From Litoditis marina (lineage: Eukaryota > Nematoda > Chromadorea > Rhabditida > Rhabditidae), in contig OZ038436.1 in assembly GCA_964036275.1 (NCBI GenBank), forward strand, positions 20,735,904-20,799,903: 64,000 bases of DNA. Direction: 5' to 3'. The notes under the pieces are model-generated. The model was not told the origin of the DNA, made no database searches, and saw nothing but the letters and a program-made list of their open reading frames with translations. Positions 58,163 through 64,000 of the stretch are shown one piece after another; position 1 is the first letter of the stretch, and each line of letters begins with the position of its first letter. The translations under genes were made by a program, and so were the position numbers.

Positions 58163-58741
58163 CGCTAATGGGCTTCCTGAAGATCTTGCTGGGGGATCGG
58201 ACGTGATCCGTGCTGAACGTCTTGAGACACTGCTATCTTCTCCTGAAAAAAGGGCCATGAACAGAGGCACCCACCAACTAAATAACACAAATAACGAGTG
58301 AATTATGCGTAAAAGCCAGCTAATACGATTTTTCTATAAATACCCGGGGTCGCTGTTGGCATGCACCACAAATTTCGTCCGAGCATCCACAGAAATTCGG
58401 AAAACTAACTACTTTTTCGCAGAAAACGAGAAATTGTGTCTATTTTTTTATGCAAATTCATTCAAATAGTCGACCTCATTGAAATCCTGATAGAATTTCA
58501 TGATTAAATATTAAGTAACAGTAACACACACACACATCTCGTCCACAAAAAAAAGAATATTTTGACCGCACGATAGAACAGCTGTTGCCAGCTTGTAATA
58601 TTTATGAACCTCACGATCACAAATATATGAACAAGCATATCAAAAGAAAATAAACTGACCCAGAAGTTTTAGCTGGTGGATCCGAACCGAAGATCAAATT
58701 CACGTTGGATTTCGCAATGCGAGAGGTAGACTCCATCAGAT
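58163..58741 (-). CDS. Two small exons with a repeated SDPPA motif, 5' part of the minus-strand locus
   Basis: Exon 58741-58660 contains ATG at 58736 and reads MESTSRIAKSNVNLIFGSDP then PAKTSG. Exon 58242-58163 reads EDSSVSRRSARITSDPPARS then SGSPLA. Both contain SDPPA(K/R)(T/S)SG, suggesting an internal repeat; LIFG followed by a Pro/Ser/Gly motif weakly recalls the HN1/Jupiter microtubule-associated family, but this is not a firm match. The strong acceptor of the second exon gives a stop in phase with the first; an AG ten bases further in (exon end 58232) restores the frame. They may begin the gene ending at 51382 (the phase after SPLA fits the 53439 exon) or form a short separate gene. Confidence 0.45.
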
Positions 58742-60730
58742 CTGAGAATATAAAATTACTTGTTATCAGAAACCTCAACCGTCCTTAAAACTGTGTACGA
58801 TATTGAAATGTATTTAAAACCCGCAATAATTCGTCTCCATGGTTGCTTAAATTAGCTTCAAACTTCCCAATTAAGATAGTAATTAGATTCTATCCTTGAA
58901 CTTGAAATAAAAAACAATAGACCTCGAGACCGTAGACCTCGAGCTTTTTTTATTTGAAGCCGAAAAACAACATGAAATAGCGATAAATTGATTCCCCTTG
59001 AATAACCTAAGTTGTTTGACCTCATTTAGGACATCAAAGTTATTTTTTGTGTTTAAGATATTGCTATACATGCTTACTCACAGTAGAAGTATAGAAGTCG
59101 GAATATATTTAAAATATAAGTATGTTACAGCCAGTTTTATTGTAAAACAGTGGAGATGAGTTGTCATAAAATCCTAATCCTTGTGTGACAGTTCGTCTCG
59201 GCTGTTCACATTCCAAAATCAGCTGGCAACTTGTATAAAAATCAATTAGTTTAGTATTTCTCCAGTTTACTGCAGATATCCGTATTCACATATTTTAAAA
59301 CGAGTTCGCGAAATGTGAGAATCATGAAAACCAACCTTAAAAAAGCGAGCTGCAGACTATATCACGATCTTCCGCGGGAGTCACGTCCGGGCTACCTGAA
59401 ATGGGCAATAATTAGGACGATGAATGCTAGTAAACCAAATAATTTCAGCACAGCACATCAAAAATGGGTGAACATTCATTCCCGGTGCATTGATCAGTGG
59501 GAAATACAGAGTGACTAGTAATCAATGAGAACCGAAAGCTATAAGCAGAGAGCAAAAGAAAAAATGAGGACTGGTAATCAACAAATATCGCGAAAATTGA
59601 ATGGGGCCTTGATTAGAGAAAAAATTCTGCGTTCTACTGCTAATGAGAAACATACTACCAACATCTAAAACCGTAAAATAGAACGTTCCAACGCGTAACA
59701 TCTATTGCTAAAGAAAAATAAACAAAAATGCCATGTCTGGCCTAAAATTTTACCTATGAAGCCATTTATTGCGCTCTACAGTAGTTAGTGGGGTTAGAAT
59801 CACTTAAAATTTCATTAATCATGTGCTTAACTAAAATACGATAACAGAAATAATTAAATAAAACCAACTTGAAACGATAAAAAGAGAAAACAAGAAATTT
59901 GCGAATTTCGAAAATTAGCGAATAAAGGCCTGCAATGCACCCAGTACGGTATAGCTGGGGCGCGGTTTGCGATGCCTGTGAGCTGCTTTGATTGAAAATA
60001 CAGGAAGCGAACAATTATGGAGATAAACACGGAACTTTTTACTGTAACGATGACTTTTGAGACTGAATAATAATAGTCCTTGTATATTGCCCTGCTTAGG
60101 ATGTCGAACTCCAAAAACAATCACAAAATAATCGTATTTGTACTGTAGTGACTTTCTAATTGGGAAATTCGATTAACTAAGATGAGTTTTCATGAACCCA
60201 ATCATTGTACAACTTTTCGAAAAGTAATGAGTTCATCAAAATATCATTTTCTACATTTTTCAACCAGTTTGACCTCTCTTAATTGTGGTTTTAACGGGTT
60301 TTAGCCTTTGTCGGCGGCGAGCCGGTTCGTTGCCGATGCCCAGCCGGGTCGACCCGGCTGGGCATCGGCAGGATTCTATCCGAGTTGATGTGCGTAAAAC
60401 GGACGTATGACGCACGCCAACTGGTTCACTTAGATAATGTTGTCGAAAAGATCGCCTGACCTAACAGTGTTCTCCGATCTTGTTGTAAAATACGCTGTAA
60501 ACAAGAACCTTTTAAAACATTACGAAGAAAGTTGCACTGTGTGTTTTCTTACTATTACTATCATGAACGAAGAAAAGAGAGATAGTAGGACTTAATTATG
60601 TGGTTCATGAAATGTTGCATTATTTCATTGGCAAATTAGGCTAAGTTTTCATGAAATTGTGGAAATAAGCATAAATGTAAAAAGAAACTATTCTTTGTCG
60701 AAAACTGAAGTATGTGTAATCAATGTTGTT
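58742..60730. other. Intergenic DNA without a supportable gene
   Basis: The ORFs at 59315-59518 and 59766-60124 show no splice context or family marks. The only structure is the GC-rich palindrome at 60306-60373. Confidence 0.5.
60306..60373. repeat. GC-rich palindrome GCCGATGCCCAGCCGGGT / inverse
   Basis: TGCCGATGCCCAGCCGGGTC is followed directly by GACCCGGCTGGGCATCGGCA, a 40-bp perfect palindrome. It shares the GCCGATGCC word and a GAGCCG flank with the repeat at 56.9 kb. Confidence 0.85.
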
Positions 60731-60734
60731 TCAT

Positions 60735-61215
60735 TTCAACCGAGGGGCTACACGGACCAAATGTTGGTTTCATAATGTTTTGGACAATTCGGATTACTTT
60801 TCACTAGCCTCATTCTGAACCCCAACGAGAGTGTGACGAGTGAGGCTTCTTATTATAGTCTTTTTTTTCGCGAATTGGCAGACCACATTTTTTTGTCCAA
60901 ACCAGTTATCTTCAAACTATTGCAGTAGCTTGTTGAGTTCGTATAAAAATTCAAGTAGATATCTTTAAAGTCAAAGTATCTGCTTACCCTCATAGTTTTC
61001 CCCGGCACATAAACGTCAGATTCGGTCAGTACATCCACTATCACGCCTTCCATAACATGATGCATCAGCAAGTGCAAAATCATGTTTGTAAGATAGAGAG
61101 TGTGATTTCCTACAAATTCGAAGCATAACTATGACATAATCTCGTAAATGAAGTAGAATAAGATTTAAAAGTGAGGAGTTTGAAAAACTGAAGTCGGCAA
61201 AGTTGCCCATTTTCC
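60735..61215 (-). pseudogene. Inverted partial duplicate of the alpha-arrestin 5' region
   Basis: On the minus strand it matches about 46375-46855: the upstream GGGCAACTTTGCCGACTT block, coding exon 1 (60988-61065, 26 codons, five replacements: MHHVMEGVIVDVLTESDVYV... against MRHVMKGVIVEVLTESDVYV...), the GTAAGC donor, and intron sequence including CACTCGTCACACTCTCGTTG. The CAG acceptor before the ATG has become CTG, and no copy of exon 2 or later exons follows. It is therefore a truncated pseudogene, although exon 1 remains open. It lies 14 kb away in inverted orientation, just upstream of the 61.69-kb gene. Confidence 0.88.
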
Positions 61216-61252
61216 ATCAATTCCCAATTGCAATAAATACAAAAGATGTCAA

Positions 61253-61431
61253 ATAAACATATTTTGAGGAAAAGGCTAATCTCGCTCTTCTTGAAAACAA
61301 CGGAGAATAAGCTGAATCATTGTGAGTTGCAATCATTAAGTTTTCTTTTCGGTAACAAAAAACTCGGTATCTTTTTTTTTGTGAAATTTTAAACCGTGGG
61401 AGATTAGCTTTTTCCTCAAAATATGTTTATT
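61253..61431. mobile_element. Foldback MITE with about 31-bp terminal inverted repeats
   Basis: AATAAACATATTTTGAGGAA plus AAGGCTAATCTC at the left are matched by the reverse complement GAGATTAGC plus TTTTTCCTCAAAATATGTTT at the right, with one or two differences. It is about 179 bp and AT-rich. It sits between the arrestin pseudogene and the next gene's start. Confidence 0.88.
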
Positions 61432-61685
61432 GGACTTCTTTTGTACTTCTTGTACACGTTTTATCCAAAACTAATCTTTACTATCCTTACACCCATTTTT
61501 TATACGAATTGGATTGAATCAATCAGATGTTTCTCACAACTGGCTAACCCCATGGCCATAGAAAGATAAGCAAACATGGAAATCGTGTATATGCACTACA
61601 AAAGTGCACGTTCCCACTAAAACCTGTGAAGTCTGCGTGATTTGGAGAAGTTGCCAATGCCATCATTTCTTCTTCGCTTCTCATC

Positions 61686-63836
61686 ATGGAAGGTCCATTC
61701 AACTTCGGACCACCTCTTTCCGCTTCGGTAGGTTCCAAAAGTTTTTATTTCAAGAATTTCTGATTACAAATGAATTCAACCAAAAAAAGTAACAGTTTCA
61801 TTGCGAATGCAATGTATGATTAGATTTGTGTCAATTTTAATAAGCATCGAGATTTGACTTTTGAAATATGAATTTTGATGCTTTTGAATTGTTCCTGACT
61901 TCAGAAGCAGTCTGTTGTGCGTCGGAAGGTCGAGAGAGCCCCAATCCTTCTGGAACACTGGAAAGCCAGCGATCTGGACAAACTGTAAGAGTTTTTAGTA
62001 GTTGTCTTTTCTTAGTTTACTCCTATTTAAAGAGATATAATTTATGCTGTAAAGTGATCTACGACAAGAGGAAAACATTTTATAAGTATGTTTTTGTTCT
62101 GTGGATAATAATTTTAATCACTTTCCAGGAAAACTCCAGCCAAGACACTCAACGACGATGGGCCAATTGTTCTAACTCAATCTGCTCTCGACGATCAGGT
62201 ATGCATGTTTTTCATTTTCACGATAATTATGAATGACTTCAACAATTCTGAAGATTTGGAGGCACGGATCTAAAAAAACATGAGTTTTCGAAAGAACTTT
62301 TAAAATAGTAAAAACGAGAAGGTGACATATTTGTAACTCATGTTTTGAAATTTTCATTAGGAATGAATAGCTCTGCTCTCGTTGAGTTCTAGTGCCTGTG
62401 TAGGAGTTTTTCCAATAAAACCTGCTCGTGAGTGTTGAACAATAATACTATTCCTTTTACTTTTTCATATATTCGTGTTTAACAGGCGGATGGTTATCTG
62501 AATTCCTCTTCTGAACTCGCGGATATCTTGAAGAAACAGAATGTGAACATGGACGAGATCTGCCATCTACTTCGACAATCCGTGAAGGACACAGAAGACT
62601 GCACCGCCGATATTCTTCATCTTCTCAACACGCAAAACCAGCAGATTCTTCAAAATGCCGGAGAGGTTAGTGCGCACTAACTGGAATGCTGGAGTATACT
62701 GTATTACTAGGTTTTAGCTGTGTACTCTGCCCTTCTGATAATACCACGATGTAAGTAGTAATCAGCTGCGTCTGTCAAAACTAGGATTCTCAATTGATGA
62801 GGTATTTTAGAACGTTGAGCTCAAAAGTTTGGAAACATGTAAACTTTTGGCTGGGCTGTGAACGATTTTAAGTAGGACGCGTTAACTGGGTTTACTCGTT
62901 AACGTGTTTCCTGGAGAAACATGTGAATAGGCGGGATTTATTCAAGCGAAATTTAGCAATTGAACACGTTTCCATGTGATAAGAAACGCATCGATTCGGA
63001 AAGTTTCGATTCACTAGATCTTTACAAATGGTAGATTTCAATTTGTGGACTAAGCAATACACCAATCAATATGATAATCAAATGGGAGTTATCTATCTAG
63101 TAACAATCAGGGTATCATAGAGACATTCAGCTGTCCCTCTTGTTTTCCACATTTGAGTACAGGTGGACTCAATAACTGTTACTTCATTTGTGACTACAAA
63201 CTACACATTTCAGATAACAATGATTCTGGATAAAGTGGAATATGAGATGGGACAGGACATGATTGGCGCTAACGAACACCAAACTGACTTGGAGTCCCTC
63301 AAGAAGGTGAACTATATTATTCCGGAAATTCTTTTGGTGTGTTGTGAGTCATTCTTGTCAATGCAAACTCAGTAAAATGTTCAACCGTGTTCGTTTTCAC
63401 TTTTTGTTCAACTTCAAATGGTTGGAATCGATCTGAAAGTTATCAGGAGATGTCGGGTCATTGAAAATACGCTGTGCTCATGTTGGTAACAGTTATGATG
63501 ACAACGTTATTCATAAAAACTTTTCTAGGTCAACATCGCAGAAAACTTGGACAATTCGCTCGGTCCAATAGTTCGAATGCTGCCTGCTCACCGCAATACA
63601 GTACAGAAACTTCACGAGAACTACGACATGGCTGATGAAACAATTAAAATGGTCGGTTTTTCAACTATACTTCTACTACATGTTCATTTCTTAGTGTTAT
63701 TCATTTATTGTGCTCAGAAAAGTTACAAATAAAGAGATATTTCCAGTTGTACGCTGTGGATGAAGGTGTTCAGTTGGCTTCAAAGATGAGCATTGACCCA
63801 CCAGCCTTCGAGGCGTCTCTCATCAGCGAGGTATAG
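61686..63836 (+). CDS. Unrecognised helical protein, 7 exons (3' end uncertain)
   Basis: Exons 61686-61727, 61905-61984, 62129-62198, 62486-62665, 63214-63306, 63529-63651, 63747-63830 or -63836; phases match at all six junctions. The N-terminus MEGPFNFGPPLSAS is followed by a basic block (KQSVVRRKVERAPILLEHWK), then almost continuous amphipathic helix (ELADILKKQNVNMDEICHLL ... LHLLNTQNQQILQNA ... YEMGQDMIGANEHQTDLESL ... LDNSLGPIVRML), with no Pro in long stretches, so a coiled coil is likely. About 195 residues are visible. After SLISE the sequence is GTATAG: either a donor (the gene continues beyond the window) or Val plus a stop. The pattern resembles small coiled-coil adaptor or tether subunits (SNARE-, BLOC- or BORC-like), but I recognise no family. 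Confidence 0.75.
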
Positions 63837-64000
63837 TCGTTACCGTTTTCACGTGTTCTACGAAATCAAACTTCGATCCTGCACAGTCATCCCCCACCAA
63901 CGTAAATTGAGAGGGGGGAAGGGTGAAAGTTGCCTGCCTCGCAGTTTTTACAATCGCCCCCACCCCACCCCTAGTCACAAATGCTCCATATAACTATCAC
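63837..64000 (+). other. Right edge: 3' UTR or intron
   Basis: Contains AGAGGGGGGAAGGGTG and CCCCCACCCCACCCC tracts. No poly(A) signal is seen, which slightly favours intron, that is, the preceding gene continuing past the window. Confidence 0.4.

Noticed and set aside
61868..62236. ORF giving EAVCCASEGRESPNP and ENSSQDTQRRW
   Set aside because: An alternative frame of the same exons joins in phase to the downstream exons and to a GTAGGT donor of exon 1; this frame does not.
1..64000. Searched for CRISPR arrays, bacterial operons, rRNA and retroviral or LTR elements
   Set aside because: No regularly spaced repeats, Shine-Dalgarno-led ORF chains, rRNA cores or pol/gag-like ORFs were seen. 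All genes are spliced eukaryotic genes.

Overview
The window is animal nuclear DNA. Genes are split into many short exons (about 35-240 nt) by GT...AG introns of under 100 nt to several kb, exons are clearly more GC-rich than the AT-rich introns, and the intergenic DNA is full of short inverted-repeat (MITE-like) elements. Many acceptors are short TTTCAG or TTTCCAG types, and several first coding exons start at or a few bases after an AG acceptor, as in trans-spliced transcripts. Together with the protein families present (a LAR/PTP-3 receptor, an alpha-arrestin of ARRD size, short secreted CCC-CN proteins and Gly/Cys-rich secreted precursors), this suggests a nematode. That is inference; I cannot name the species.

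Layout. (1) 3.25-30.45 kb, + strand: 31 exons of a LAR-family receptor tyrosine phosphatase (FN3 repeats, basic processing site, one membrane helix, tandem phosphatase domains). Its phases join without a break through 1,424 codons to the stop; the N-terminal exons lie off the left edge. A 7-kb intron holds two small same-strand genes (15.4-16.9 and 17.4-17.9 kb). (2) 31.5-36.3 kb, - strand: a six-exon gene for a 171-residue secreted protein with a three-finger/activin-receptor-ectodomain Cys pattern; a tRNA-like sequence and a large foldback element lie in its first intron. (3) 38.67-39.78 kb (-) and 41.67-43.06 kb (+): a divergent pair of paralogous secreted precursors whose Cys-rich core (31 Cys in about 74 residues) sits between two furin-type sites. 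(4) 46.54-50.46 kb, +: a complete ten-exon alpha-arrestin with a C-terminal PPxY motif. (5) 51.38-58.74 kb, -: an unrecognised gene, or two, built from seven small exons. (6) 60.7-61.2 kb, -: an inverted copy of the 5' part of the arrestin gene that lacks its exon-1 acceptor and exon 2. (7) 61.69-63.83 kb, +: an unrecognised helical protein in seven exons, possibly running off the right edge.

No operon, CRISPR or bacterial feature is present, and the genes do not form an obvious pathway. Three are extracellular or receptor-type (LAR, three-finger, Cys-rich pair), and the arrestin would act in ubiquitin-linked receptor trafficking. The strongest novelty candidate is the Cys-rich precursor pair: a 34-residue core exon is identical in protein between the two copies although nine of its codons carry silent differences. 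At least eight families of short inverted-repeat elements account for most of the other structure.
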